A stretch of 64,000 nucleotides of DNA, from assembly GCA_907163375.1 (NCBI GenBank), contig CAJQUW010015397.1, positions 1 to 64,000 on the forward strand, written 5' to 3'. The translations under genes were made by a program, and so were the position numbers. Positions 22,226-35,164 of the stretch are shown piece by piece (the first letter of the stretch is position 1; each line of letters starts with the position of its first letter). Under the pieces are notes generated by a model. It saw nothing but the letters and a program-made list of their open reading frames with translations. It was not told the origin of the DNA and made no database searches. The stretch is from Prostheceraeus crozeri. Its lineage: Eukaryota; Platyhelminthes; Polycladida; Euryleptidae.

Positions 22226-25200
22226 GGGGTAGGTGGGTGCAAGAGTCCGCACTTAACGCGTGGATGAATATTTTCCCTATGAAACCTTTTTCATTAATAC
22301 TTTAATTGAACATTGTATCAGAGCAGTGTCCAAAGATTAATATGTGCTGTTAAAGAAATCAGTTTTACCCATAATTGAGGAATACGACATCATTTATTTA
22401 CGTGTGTCATTTTCGGACTCTTACCCCCTATATGGGGCAAGTGTACGAATATCTAGGGGTAAAAGTACGCATGCATTCATATAACTTGTGTACGTTTTCC
22501 TGATAATTTTGAAATTAGGAAATTTCATTATTGATAAGCTTATCCATAATTTAGCAAAATTTGTACATATAATCAATTCATTTCATTAATCATGAGTATC
22601 AAATTATCCAAGATGTTCTTCACATCCCAATAATAATAAAATTTCATTTTTATTCATGCATCATCGTTTATCGCCTATAGTAAAAGTACCTAGGTAATTT
22701 CAACATTTGCTATGTATTCGCAAACACAGGATGTACAATATAATTTCAAAACAGTTCAAGAGCATAGAAAGCACATACTACTGCCGAAGCACGTTTCACA
22801 CGTCCAACAATAACATCTGGTGCATTGAAACCAATCACATGTCGACTGATGATAGTTTGACTTACAAACACATCAAATGTCATCAGCTGAAGATTGCTTG
22901 GAAAACTTAGACTTGTCATTATTTTTAGTGCGTCTACATTCTTTAGAACTGGCTTTTTTCGGAGGACAGTTTTCATTCGACGTTAATATGGTAGCTTGTC
23001 TCCGCTTCAGTTTCGGCCTATTATTCGAAAGACTATTTTTGCTTTTGGGGCATAGACGGACATACTCCGGAGAAACCATGTTAGACGACTGAGATGTGGA
23101 TGGTCCTTGAGAATATTCCGTAGATGGTTTATTGGAAATCTCTTTTTCATCTGCATCGCTCACAGCAATGCAATTTTCATTTTGATCTACTTCCTCCTCT
23201 TCAACCGTCTCAGCTACCGATGACGGCAAAAATTCAGAATCGTCAAAGATTTCAGAATTAAAGGGGAAAAATTCTGTACATTCAAAAGCTTTTCTAGCTA
23301 CTTCTACAGTGGCAGCTTTACCGTATGCAACAGAGATCAAAGTGCTGACCTGATATTGCGTGATCGCTCTCCCTGGATGACTGGCAATCCAATTATCACA
23401 TGCTATACTGTAAAATTTCTTGAAGGGACCAAAGAAACAGCGGTCCAGTGGTTGGGTCCTATGACTCGAATGCGGCGGAATAGTCAACAAGTGAATATTA
23501 TTTTTCTCACAAAATTTAATGCCTTCCAAAGACAGATGTGAAATATGATTATCACATTATCACATAAGAAGAACTGGGTGCTCTGTCGATGGCCTAACAT
23601 GACGCTGAAAATGCTTAAGATACTCAGGGAAAATTGTTGAGTTCATATATCCTGAGTCGGTACATAATCCTAAAGCACCAGCAGGCGCATTGTCGATCAG
23701 TTCCGGTTTAAGACGTTTGCGTCGAAAAATCACTACCGGTGGAATATACTGACCAGATGCGCACATTGTGCAGACTATGGTGGTAGTTATGCCTCGTTCC
23801 CCAGAAACTACTTTCCTGACGGATCGCTTCCCCTTTTTGGTTAGAACTTTTGGGAGCTTATTGGGTACAGTGGAGACTCCACTTTCATCCATATTGAATA
23901 TCTGATAAGAGCTGAAGTGATATCGATCGCATGACTCTTTCAGAAGACGGAAAAATATTTCACAGCTCTGTTTAGTAAACGAGGACGCACGGGACAAGCT
24001 TATATGTTCAGGTGTTGTTACTGACAGTCCGGTATTTCTATTCAAAAAACCTTTCACCCAGTCGATACCTGCCATTCTGGTATCCTTATCGAAAGGGTTA
24101 TCAATATCGTAAATTTCAGCCATATCATAAGCCAGTGAACGAAGGTTCTTTAGAGTCAAACCATGAAACAATTGGTCCATTTTTAAACAGTATTCGTAAA
24201 GTTTTTGCTCTACATCTGGTGTAAACACTGACTGGAATCTTCCTAGCGAGATTGGCGCTTGATCCTGAAATAAATAATGAAATTTAAGACATAACTGGGA
24301 AAGAATAGTTATCGATATGGCTTACTCGTTTCAAATAATTTCTGATGGTTTTCTCGGATACTTGGAATTGTGTTGCCAATGACCGGTGAGATTCTCCATT
24401 TTGAATTCTGTTGCATATTTCAATGCGCATTAGATTCACTTAGATTCTTTCTTTGAGTCTTCCGATTGTAGGTACGCATTTTACACTGAAATCACCAAGA
24501 ATGTGGATGATTTTATCTGAAATTGCATGAAGAAGTATCTACTATAAGCATCATTTCAGTTACTTAGGTCGGCTATGCCTTATAAATAAAATCTATTTTG
24601 TCTATGCTTCATTAGAAAAGGAGCTCTACATGTAGAATTGATGAATTTACAATAATCTACATGCGATCTAGAGTTTGTAGGCATACCGTAATATAGACTG
24701 ATTTCAAAATATAATTATGTCTGAGAGTATTAGATAATACATTATCATGATACTATATCATTATGACCTGATAATTCAACAATATCATTTCTAGGGGCAG
24801 GAGTACGCAGTGCGGATTGCTGCCCCAAAATTAGCGCGGACTTTTGCCCCTGCTGTTATGCTTATCTTTGATATGAATGTTCAAATGAATACCAAGAAAA
24901 CACAGGAGCCAGCTGATTCAGCACAATTAATAAAGATATGAATACTGATGCTGCAATGTTAATTTTTCTACGAGCTTTAAATTACACAGTAGGGCGCATC
25001 ATTTGTGAAAGTTGCACATTTTATCGAACAAGATAATCGTTAGATACTTACCTTAGCGATGCACGTGACACGACTGGTGACGGATAGCGTGTGAAACGGT
25101 AAACAATCTTTTACGATTGGATGATGATCTGATTGGACAACCAAACAGCAAGCATGGAATGTTTCCCTTTTTTGAGAAATCAGACGTTGCGGACTCTTAC

Positions 25201-25230
25201 CTCTATGCGGACTCTTGCACCCATTTACCC
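22226..25230. mobile_element. pogo-like DNA transposon with TA target duplication
   Basis: The left end GGGGTAGGTGGGTGCAAGAG and the reverse complement of the right end GGGTAAATGGGTGCAAGAG form terminal inverted repeats continuing into TCCGCA. TA dinucleotides flank both ends (22224-22225 and 25231-25232), the target preference of pogo and other Tc1/mariner-type transposons. The element is about 3.0 kb and contains a single broken minus-strand transposase gene with one intron. Confidence 0.9.
22873..24479 (-). pseudogene. pogo/Tigger-type transposase, broken
   Basis: The minus strand starts at about 24479 with TYNRKTQRK, then a psq-type helix-turn-helix with IQNGESHRSLATQF and VSEKTIRNYLKR. 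An intron follows at 24325-24265 (GTAAGC...TTTCAG, 61 bases). The next exon encodes a CENP-B-type HTH (residues with GIDWVKGFLNRN) and a DDE_1 catalytic domain: NMDESG (first Asp), then DNHISHLS (second Asp), then PPHSSHRTQPLD and FGPFK. The acidic and Lys-rich tail ends at 22873. Two defects are visible: a frame change near 24435 in the first exon, and a 6-base duplication at about 23556-23561 that adds two consecutive stops just before DNH without changing frame. The gene is otherwise nearly complete. Confidence 0.85.
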
Positions 25231-25232
25231 TA

Positions 25233-26840
25233 AGTTACGCAATTTGACTTTCAGCTGTGTAAATGATAGTTACGCAATTTTTCTTGTTAAAAAATTACGA
25301 CGAAAAGGCAGGCAATTTTTCTTTCTCATTTTTTTGGCACAAGGAGACTTCGGATCACTTCGAAACCGTGATCAATCGATCCGGGACCCCGATATTGACC
25401 AAGATATACCGAAATCTCAAAATCGACAATTTTCGAGTTACGCAATTTTTACACGTCACCGACGATATACTGTTTTCCATGATAGATGATCTTATGCATG
25501 TATATTTTCTAGATCGTTTTCTATGTCTGTATTCTACGGTACAACTGGTACAAATTGGGGATTTAAGAAATGCTGAGTGGCTACTCTACGTAATATACTT
25601 ATTCTATGATTATGACTTTTATGTTGCCTGTTTTTTGAAAGCACAAGCTTTATTATGGAAGCAATAATCATTGAGATAACCTCAGTGGTCATGGCCAGAC
25701 TTGCACGTTGGCCGAGTTTAGTCCTGAAAATTCATTTCCATTTACTTGTGAGGATATGAAAGTCACATTATATTCTTATAAGGAAACATCTAGATGAAAA
25801 TCACAAGGCGCTGAGGCCAATGTGAAAAGCCCATCTCAGTAGAGTTCTGATTCACACGAATACACTTTAGTAGAAAGTAATGCAACAAATAAATAGTTAT
25901 TAATAAATAATGAAATTCGGATGCTTTTCCTAAATTAGAACACGGCTTAAACTTTTGGAGTCTCAAAACTACAGTCATTGGCTATCAAATTTATAAATAA
26001 AGGCCTTCTATCGATTTTCTACTACGACAACAAGTTTTCGAAAATAATTTAAAATAAGTAGAATCAATTTTACTTCACAGTTGAATACACGATACTTATT
26101 GATTGGTCATATGTTCAAGACCGTTTTATAAATAATTGCGGGAAAAGGTTAACTCATTTTCAAATGTAGTTTTCGCTTGGAAGTCCTGTCAATTTATGAT
26201 AGACATTTACAAATACCATAGCTATTAGTCGAGGAATCGCAAAATATGGGAAAATGACTACTCTATGAAAAGCAGTTATGAAACTATGCACAAGATATTG
26301 CATAGGCCCATACATACAGTCTAGTTGGAAACTACGGGTTATTGTACAAATAATAATTGCACAAAAAGGTTAACTCATTTTCAAATGTAATTTTCGCTTG
26401 GAAGTCCTGTCAATTTTAATAAACGATGCACCATATGAAACCTGATGTTCCATTGATTATTTTGACTTACATTGTACTTTCTTAAGTGGTCAGTTGTGAT
26501 CAGTAGGCCCCACGAAAGAAAATGAAACGTTTTCTTTGATGTAGGATTTTATCATGAAGACGACAAAATTTTTTAATGAAATTTTACACGACAATTTTAA
26601 TAAAATTGACAGATTGTGTGAGCTCCATCATGATGTATAGATTTTGGGATTCGTTGAATGTACAAAAAGATGCTCTGTCAATAGGCTTTAGCAAAAGAAT
26701 GCTGCTAAAAGAACATCTGACACGACTTTTAAGTGATTAAGATGCTCAATTTCAAAAATTTTTATATTATGCGAAAGGTTGCGCATAGTGCTTTAAATTA
26801 ACTCAGTATTTAGGTTGTGTTTGCTCAGTTGTGGTCAGCA
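25233..26840. other. Spacer with local duplications
   Basis: No gene. GTTACGCAATTT recurs at about 22194, 25235, 25272 and 25438, on both sides of the pogo-like element, suggesting it inserted into a GTTACGCAATTT-bearing repeat. A block of about 55 bases, beginning GGTTAACTCATTTTCAAATG and ending AAGTCCTGTCAATTT, is duplicated at about 26147-26201 and 26369-26424. Confidence 0.55.
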
Positions 26841-26847
26841 GACTCAA

Positions 26848-26950
26848 AAGTAAGAATTTTAGGTCAGTTCATTCACCGACGATACCTACAGACGAAATCA
26901 CCATTGAATCAGACTCGTGTCAAGCTTTCAGATGACATGCATTTTTTCGG
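26848..26950 (-). repeat. Inverted partner of 35040-35160
   Basis: The stretch with TTCATTCACCGACGATACC and ACAGACGAAATC...AAGCTTTCAGATGA is the reverse complement (about 80% by eye) of 35040-35160. It is the outermost pair of the nested palindrome centred near 31 kb. Confidence 0.65.
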
Positions 26951-27279
26951 CTTTCGATATCATTTGGCACAATTTCACTGAATTCACACTATTGCCTGAT
27001 TTTGTTCTAATTTTCGCGTTAGCAGTGCACAATTGTAATCCCGAATCTCGGTATCAAGAAAAGTCGGGATTTTGAAGGCAGGCTCTAATCCCAGGTCTTC
27101 ACCCTACCAATCACGAATCTAAGGAAATTGCAGATTGAAAAGAGCAAATCAGGAATTCCAAACTGTTCCCTGTTACTCTCAACGTTGCCGTGATCAATTT
27201 GTATATCAAGCGGAATAAACTTCAAGTCGACTTGTCAATTGCGATCATTATGTAGGCAAATCGACTTTTGGCAATTCTG

Positions 27280-27810
27280 AGTCTCTGCTATCCCCCCATC
27301 CCGCTATCCCATATTATCAACATGCACATATGCTTTGTTATAGCATATTTACAATCCTACTCAATCCCGGAATACCGTGAACAAGATTTTCCTCGATTGT
27401 GGAATCTCCCGAATTGTGGCCTAGATATGATTAGAAAACATAAAAGGTGTAAGTATTAATAACACATGCAAGTATGCTAGCACAACTGTAATGCTGTATA
27501 TAGGAATGCTGAATTAGAAATTCAAGGAGAGACATCGAAAAGTATTCGAAAATCTTTTCGGTTTCCACCAGCGAAGCAACAAAGCATCTCCAAACTGCTG
27601 CCAAAACTAAATAGTAACAACTGCAAACAATTAAGTTAATAAATTAATCCCGGAATATCGGGATTTGCAAAAACCGACGGAATCCCAAAACTGCGATCCC
27701 TCCGGTATCCAATGCTATTAACATATATATGCTTTGTAGTACGATGTTTACCATTCTACTAATCCCGGGATTGAGATTTTCCAGGATTTTGGAATCTTTA
27801 GACTGGAAAG
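27280..27810 (+). repeat. Diverged direct repeat
   Basis: The segments at about 27295-27430 and 27690-27810 share TATATGCTTTGT/CATATGCTTTGT, TTTACAATCCTACT/TTTACCATTCTACT and AATCCCGG...GATTTTCC...GGAATCT. Repeated AATCCCGG/CCGGGATT words suggest ends of a small DNA element. Its limits are unclear. Confidence 0.45.
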
Positions 27811-28066
27811 ACAAGGCCGACATGAAATTATCATTTAAAAAGCAATAAAACTTCTAATCACTAATTACTTTATTTTAATTTGGCAAATCACACTATTGCC
27901 TAAATCTAGTGTCTCGACTGGTCAAGCGAATAAGTGATCAATTAAGTAATTTAGTAATCAATAATTAGCTTGTTATTAAATTTTCTGAGAATAGGCAAAA
28001 GATAAGGAATTTTCGGGTTGCGCAACGATTAAGAAAACGGACTGTACCGGTATGCACTGTAAATTG

Positions 28067-28317
28067 TAGGGCACGAAATTTTGCTTGAATTAGGCACGAA
28101 ATTTAGGCATCAATTCTAACCAACACAAGGCACGAGTAAACACGAAGGTCATGGTGCCGAGTTCGTACCCATTGAGTTTTTCTTCGATTTCATTGGATAA
28201 GCAAATATTTGGTTTGGTGCCTATTTAGTGCCTAAGTGGTGCCTCGAAGCACTAGAAGGTGCTAACTGGGCACTAACTGGCACGAAATTTCGGCTTCGTG
28301 CCTAAGTTAGTGCCCTA
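28067..28317 (+). mobile_element. Small MITE-like element, copy 2
   Basis: A 251-bp element with TAGGGCAC at the left end and GTGCCCTA at the right, rich in GGCACGAAATTT and GTGCC words. It is related to 371-600. No clear target duplication was found and nothing is encoded. Confidence 0.6.
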
Positions 28318-28714
28318 AAGTTTGCTGTACTTAAAATTATTTAAAGTTCTTAAAGTCAGCCGAGACACTTGGTAAAGGAGACAGTGTGGTTTGCCAAATT
28401 AAGTAAAGCAATTGGTGATCGTTTGTTTTGTCACCTTCAGTTTCATTTCAGACATCATGTTGGCCCTTGTGCCGCCAACTATCTTCATTGATGAGCTCTT
28501 CTTGTCGATCTATTTTTACGAAAGCGTCAGCACTCCTACGAAGTAAAGAAAATGCTACTGTCTGTTGTCAACAGGCGCAGACTGCAGACGGGACCATCAT
28601 TTGTCTGATCTGAGATTCGAAATCTTCTCTGACCTCAAGTGATGGAAATGATGACTCACTCAATGACTGATTATGGGAATAGTACAAATTTGAAGTTTGC
28701 CAGTGAACGGATGG

Positions 28715-29475
28715 GCCGAATTTTGGTGAACTGGACTTCACTATCTAGTAGATTTCTTGAAATAAACGACGTAGAATAGCTGCAAACTCGGTGTGTGATA
28801 GAACATCGATCGTCTTAAAAGCATGGGTGGCTCAGTGGAATTCAAAAATTATTCCAAAGTGCAATTAAATATAATAGCTTGTTTTGCTCTCTACTATCTA
28901 GTTGATTTCTCTACTATCTGGAAGATTTCGGAATATAAAAGAAATTTTGTACGTGGGTGTAAAATTACGTGCTTGCGAATTGAATATTGACAAAGTTGCA
29001 GGCACATAAGAAAACCAAGCGTGTTGATAGAAACATGCTTTGAATTACTAACCAATTAAATGTATGACCTTTTTTAATGCTTCTCAGCCAGCTGTTCCAA
29101 GCTTTGCATAGATTTACAGCATGACATTCCTATATTTTTCACTGAAATAGACCCTGAGGTACATTCCAGTCGATTGGAATCCTTGCAAACCTTTTACTTT
29201 ATCTGAAATCAGTCTTTGAATGAAATTTCTCACACAGCAACTATAGGCCAACTGTCAGGCAAGTTAGACTTCAGTTTTCGATCAACTATCTTGAATATTG
29301 TCCCACTATCAAGTAGAGTTCTGAAACTACAACCCTCACGTGCATCTCAGTCGAATTTAATGTCTGGAGACTCACCACTTCATATGCTACACCTCAATCA
29401 ACTTCACGTATCACTAATAGGTCAATCATGGTTTCAGACATGCAGCTTTCCCTAACTTCATCAGCCCTAATTTTC
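28715..29475 (+). repeat. Long inverted repeat, left arm (partner 34150-34895)
   Basis: About 750 bases from TGAACTGGACTTCACTATCT to about TGCAGCTTTCCCTA are the reverse complement of 34150-34895, at roughly 93% identity by eye. Many CTACTATCTAGTAGATTTC-like words mark the outer edge. Open frames inside are short and domainless. Confidence 0.85.
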
Positions 29476-29869
29476 AGTCTACTATCTGGAAGATGCCTCT
29501 ACTATCTACTAGATTTCTCTCCTTATACATCGTTAACTACACCTCAGTAACTACATCCTAAGCACATCTTAACCTCCTTGAACGGGTTGAGAAACGTGTC
29601 AAGAACGTATGGGTGACAAACTTGGTATCGAGTTGTAGTGGCTCTCCGTCAGAGGGTTTGTTGCTGCACTCAGTCTCCTCTACAGATACTGGGCCGTATG
29701 AACAGTCTAGTCGCGACTAGGATTTCCATGAGTCGGGACTAGATGGAATTCCGTCTGTTTTTCAAGTCAGGTGTAGAGCTGTTCGAGTCGTACTAACATG
29801 TCTTCCAAGATGCCTATTTCAGCGCTGCTCATCGAGAAATAATTACCAAACTTTAGATTTACGTACTTG

Positions 29870-29985
29870 AGCATATTTGCTGCCCACATACAAAACTTTA
29901 TGCAGACAGACAAGTACTTTTGCATTGGAGACGATGACGTAAAGTGTAGTGATGTCAACAGCTTCATCTGACTTCCTCTGACCTC
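29870..29985 (+). repeat. Inner inverted repeat, left arm (partner 32100-32215)
   Basis: TACTTGAGCATATTTGCTGC...GACAAGTACTTTTGCATTGG...AACAGCTTCATCTGACTTC is matched in reverse complement by 32100-32215 with moderate divergence. The hAT element at 30105-31991 lies between the arms. Confidence 0.65.
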
Positions 29986-30104
29986 TTTTCTAAGCTGAAA
30001 ACACTTGCGGTCAACAAAGTCATTTTCTGACAACTCGTGAAGTGTTGATGACCAGGCCATATCCCTTTCAAAAAAATATTTAACTCAAAAAAAGGTGTGA
30101 CAGG

Positions 30105-31991
30105 CAGTGTTGTATGACCGCGATAATTACTGCGGTCATTTTTTGTGACCGCAACCATAAACGCGATCATTTTCAAAATTTATGACCGTAAAGGCGACCG
30201 TGAAAGCAAATCTTCTGCGGCCATTTTAGCGGTCATGTGATAAAATGATCAACTCAGGTAAACATTATGTGAAAATGAATACATTTTGCAGCCGATGGTG
30301 GTTATAAATTACATAAAAATGAATGCATGAAAAAAGATTACATTCCTGGTCCATACAATGCTCTCTTGTATTTACATAGTACTAGGAAAATTAGACCAGA
30401 AAAAGGACGCGGGTCGCTGCAGATTCCGTTAGGACTCTTTGATTTCACTAATTCCTGTTGCATATGAAAATTCAGATGTAGAATGATAGTAGGCCCTCTC
30501 TTCAGATGAAATTAATTAAGGTATTAGTTTGCTTATCACACTTGCTAGGAATTTTAGGATTTCAAACAGGACAAGTTTGATCTCATGCATAATACTTTTT
30601 CCTACCTTTCAGATAATAACCAAAAACAATTGGTATAAAGTGATTCTGCAATAAATGAATGGAATCAGTCTACTTCATACACTGTAGGCTAGTTGTCAAA
30701 TTACAAAACATTTAAATTAATTTTGACATAAATTCTGTCTATAAATCTGTCTAAACCTTTTTTCTTATTCACTCAAACCATTAAAATCATGCACAGGTAC
30801 GGTCTTTCTATTCAGCCTAGATGTGTTCCAAAATATAAGTCATCAAGTCAAAGTATTGTTTGAAAAAGAAAGAAAATCTGAAAATATGCTTAGAACTCGA
30901 ACAATATACTTGTATGTATATTACAATATTACAATCACAAATTTTCGGCCGAAGGTGAAATACATCAGGTGAAATACAAGTGTGAAATTCAGACGCAGTT
31001 GGAAGTGTCAGTGGTCTTGGAGTGGCAATCACAAACGTCACATGATTTAGTGAAGCAGACGCTTCATTGGTAGGTACATTAAATCCTCAGCAAGAAGATA
31101 TGGAACACTTAATGAACCAAACGTAACACACCTAACCAGAGACCAGCATGCACCTGAGAATAACATGCAACAACAGAAAGTGGATAAAACAGCATATTTA
31201 CAAAAAGAATAATTACATATAAGACAAAAACAGGGAAGTACAACGAAACAGCACGTGCCAAAAATAGATTATGACATTATACTTGAGTGATCGACAAAAC
31301 AAAAAATTCTTTACACATCCAGTACTCTACCTATACATCCATCCAAAAGATCTAATACATACATCCATTTGGATGCTTTAAGTTTTTATCCAAAAATTTC
31401 CAAGACCACTGACACTTCCAACTGCGTCTGAATTTCACACAGGTATTTCACCTGATGTATTTCACCTTCGGCCATAAATTTGTGACTGTAATATTGTAAT
31501 ATACATACAAGTATATTGTTCGAGTTCTAAGCACATTTTCAGATTTTCTTTCTTTTTCAAGCCTAGATGTGAATACGCAAAGCGGAAGAAGAGATTCACT
31601 GTAAATATATCCTATAGTTGCTTGAACAATTACTTGAATTTTAGAAGTTTTATAACTTTTGTAGGCTAGAAATGAAAATTTTCTTGCATTTAAGTCCGTA
31701 ATGATGCTACTCTCATCATCTAGGCCTATTTATTCACTTTACGGTTTCACTAAATAAATTGTTTATGGGCAGATTTAGGAAAGTCAAATACAAATAATCT
31801 GTCGAATCTCAAGACTTTTCTCTTTCGGTTGACTAGTTAATTCATGTGTTTATTTTATAATGACCGTTAAAAATGACCGTGACTGTGATCGCGCTCATTT
31901 TTGAAAAATTCTGCTTTCATGACGGTCACTTTTTTGCGAATGACCGTTACCGTGATCGAGGTCAAAAAAGTCGTGATCGCATGCAGCACTG
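30105..31991. mobile_element. Non-autonomous hAT-like element with internal palindrome
   Basis: The ends CAGTGTTGTATGACCGCGAT and (reverse complement of right) CAGTGCTGCATGCGATCACG begin with the CAGTG typical of hAT. A perfect 8-bp duplication GTGACAGG lies at 30097-30104 and 31992-31999. The subterminal 130 bases on each side are arrays of GACCGT/ACGGTC words, the likely transposase-binding repeats. Inside, about 30818-31021 and 31404-31571 are inverted copies of each other. No transposase is encoded. Confidence 0.9.
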
Positions 31992-32099
31992 GTGACAGGG
32001 TAGTGGTCATAGGGAGATTTCAAATAGTAGTGGATGAGACGAGGAGGAATAGAGAACAATGCTCACACCAGGGACAATATTGCGTCGAACAGACGAAGT

Positions 32100-32215
32100 C
32101 AGATGAAGCTGCTGACATCGCTACACTTCACGTTATCGTCTATAAATCAAAAAGTACCTGTCAGATTTGCATTGGTGCAGAAAAAATACTCAAGTACGTG
32201 TAACTAAGGTTTTGG
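32100..32215 (-). repeat. Inner inverted repeat, right arm
   Basis: Partner of 29870-29985, forming the core of the palindrome into which the hAT-like element inserted. Confidence 0.65.
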
Positions 32216-34149
32216 GATTCAGTTTCTTGTGGAGATTACGCTCCCGTGGTCCAAAAAATTATTTGAGCAGTTCTAAAAAAAGTCAAAATTTTGACAATTT
32301 ATATACTACCGAGATGACTCCTCTATGTAAGTAGTATGAAACAAGTCGGATATCAAAATGAATGAATATTTGCTAATAGGCATCCTAACTAAGCAGAAAA
32401 TAAGCTGATTATTTTCGGAATTTCATGATCCGTTTTATAATGGAAGTCTTCACGAAAAAGTGGACATCTAATTGTGCTTTCTTGGCTGAAATTTCATATT
32501 TCTAATTCATGAAAGCAATACCAGGTCATCGAGTTGCCACTATAACAAATATTACCTCTCTAAGGCTGTCATGACACGTGCAATCTGTAAAATAATATCA
32601 TTTCCTTCTGCTTTGCCATCATGATCCAATTCTCACATTTGGAAACGATTCCGATTGTATCTCCCTTGAGTTCATTTAATAAAATCGAAAGTGTATACAC
32701 ATTGGGGATTTAATAAATGCGGAGTTGCCACTCTACCTAACATACTTACTCTATGGGCACACAAGTATACTACTGTCGAATTAAACAGCAGTATATAAAA
32801 CAAAATTTTGATCGGTGTCGGGTGAGCGTTGGCGTGTATTGGGCGCGTATTGGGTGTTGGCAACTGACGTTGGTCCGATACAAATGCGCTGGGCCACTTT
32901 GTTCATCGGGCCAACATCAGATGGATGATATTGGTCCGACACAAATTTTTCCACTGGATAATTCACTGATATTGTATAGTAAGTTTCAAAAATATTCATT
33001 CAGTAGTTTCTATGAAACAAATTTTTGAAGATGAGAGAGGTAATACACCATTTTAAAGCTGTACTATCAATCGAAGTGGAAGAAAAAATATTCACATGAA
33101 GACTGATATAGGATATTACTCTATGACATCAACCATCTGACTCCGTCAGGGAACTCAAGGACGCAAAATGAGGAGTGAGAGTGAGTGACAGAAATGTCGA
33201 GTGCAGTATTATCAATGTTCATGTTTCAGGTATGGATAGCTATCCAACCATCCATTTCACAAGAATCTAAGAAGATCTGAGGAGCTTAAGTACCTATGAC
33301 CAAGGTCAAGTCATAGTTCTAACAATATTATGTTATGATGATAACGTATACTCACATTTTGATTTTATATTCATAGTCGCTAGTACACACTGGCACATTT
33401 TGCCGATACGTAGGATTATGAAGTTATTGATCAGTCAACAGCGTAATCAACTTGAATCAATCACTATCCACCAAAGAACTACCTTTCCACTGTGGTTGAT
33501 GGAATCGAATCACCGGTTGTGAAAAAATCAGTTGATATGGTTTTATTTACATTGAATTTGGTGATTCTGATATTTCCTTATTTACTTCATGCAGGATATC
33601 TGTCAATTCTTATACAATTTAAAAGGAGTTATTTAAGTTATTTCGCATTTTTGTGCCAATGTATTTGTATTGACAGCAAATGAATGTAGCTCTTCACTAA
33701 ATTTGAATGATGTTGTTAGGTAGCATAGTCGAGTCAGCACTAAATCTAAATTTTTAGACATGCGTGTAGATTTCATGTGTATAACTTGGAACATGCATCT
33801 TATTATGATCCTATTGAAATATGAATGCAAGTAAGAATCATGTTGTTGCTCTTTTATTGCATTGCTTCTCTTGTGTCAGTGGATTTGTGTCGGAGTTGAA
33901 ATGTTCCGACACAATTTTTACACATCTGCCCTCGGAGATAATCCCAACGAAATTGTAATATCATGGGGTAATCTTATTGTACTCTGGTAACTTGATTACT
34001 TTATTAATGGACATCCTAGAATATATAAGGAAATATATTTAGAATATTTCCTTACTTGGTATTTCCACATCCGATAATTTATTAAGGAGGCCATCCTAAC
34101 TAATTAATTATTCAACGATTCATGCAAGAAACTTTACACACCCAAAAGA
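32216..34149. other. Spacer between palindrome arms, no gene
   Basis: No domain-bearing frame. It contains a short repeat at about 32693-32760 related to 25546-25612 (TTGGGGATTTAATAAATGCG versus TTGGGGATTTAAGAAATGCT), GC-richer sequence at 32810-32950, a repeat at 32955-33125 (inverted partner 37335-37490), and a small hairpin at about 33888-33922 (TTGTGTCGGA...TTCCGACACAA). Confidence 0.5.
32955..33125 (+). repeat. Inverted partner of 37335-37490
   Basis: AGTAAGTTTCAAAAATATTC...CAGTAGTTTCTATGAAAC...GGAAGAAAAAATATTCAC...GAAGACTGAT recurs in reverse complement at 37335-37490, about 4.2 kb away. The element class is unknown. Confidence 0.7.
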
Positions 34150-34895
34150 TAGGGAAAGCTGCATATCTGATACCATGACTGACCTATTAGTGATACGTGA
34201 AGTTGATTGAGATGTAGCATATGAAATGGTGTGTCTGCAGACATTTAATTCGACTGAGATGCACTTGAGGGTTGTAGTTTCAGAAATCTACTTGATAGTG
34301 GGACAATATTCAAGATAGTTCATCGAAAACTGAAGTCTAACTTGCCTGACAGTTGGCCTACAGTTGCTGTGTGAGAAATTTCATTCAAAGACTGATTGCA
34401 GATAAAGTAAAAGGTTTGCAGGGATTCCAATCGACTGAAATGTGCCTCAGGGTCTGTTTCAGTGAAAAATATAGGAATGTCATGCTGTAAATCTATGCAA
34501 AGCTTGGAACAGCTGGCTGAGAAGCATTAAGAAAAGTTCATACATTCAATTGGTTAGTAATTCAAAGCATGTCTTTATTAACACGCTTGGTTTTCTTATG
34601 TGTCTGCAACTTTGTCAATATTCAATTCGCAAGCACGTAATTTTACATCCACGTACAAAATTTCTTTTATATTCCGAAATCTTCCAGATAGTAAAGAAAT
34701 CAACTAGATAGTAGAGAGCAAAACAAGTTATCATATTTAATTGCGCTTTGGAATAATTTTTGAATTCCACTGAGCCACCCATGCTTTTGTATCACACACC
34801 GTGTTTTCAGCTATTCTACGTCGTAGGCCTATATTTCAAGAGATCTACTAGATAGTAAATTCCAGTTTACCCGATTTTGATAAAACCTACGGTAC
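34150..34895 (-). repeat. Long inverted repeat, right arm (partner 28715-29475)
   Basis: Reverse complement of 28715-29475. Differences are mostly substitutions and 1-3 base indels, indicating an old but not ancient duplication. Confidence 0.85.
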
Positions 34896-35039
34896 ATATT
34901 CTTGGAGCTGATAACACCAGCAGCATTCTTTGTTGTGGTGCAGTTGACCGTTAAAAGCATTTTTTATCCAACAGATAACGCAATTCTGGTAAAAGCACAA
35001 ACTGAGTGAAGGTACACCAAATGCTGTCAAAATTCGAAA

Positions 35040-35160
35040 CAATGATATCATCTGAAAGCTTAACACGAACCTGGTTCAAGGGTGAGAATCTTGATATTCT
35101 GTATTGCGCAGTTTCGTCTGTAGGCATCGGTGAATGAATTGACTAAAAATTCATACTTAT
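35040..35160 (+). repeat. Outer inverted repeat, right arm
   Basis: Partner of 26848-26950. It contains TCATCTGAAAGCTTAACACG and TTTCGTCTGTAGGCATCG with GGTGAATGAATTGAC. Confidence 0.65.
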
Positions 35161-35164
35161 AGGA

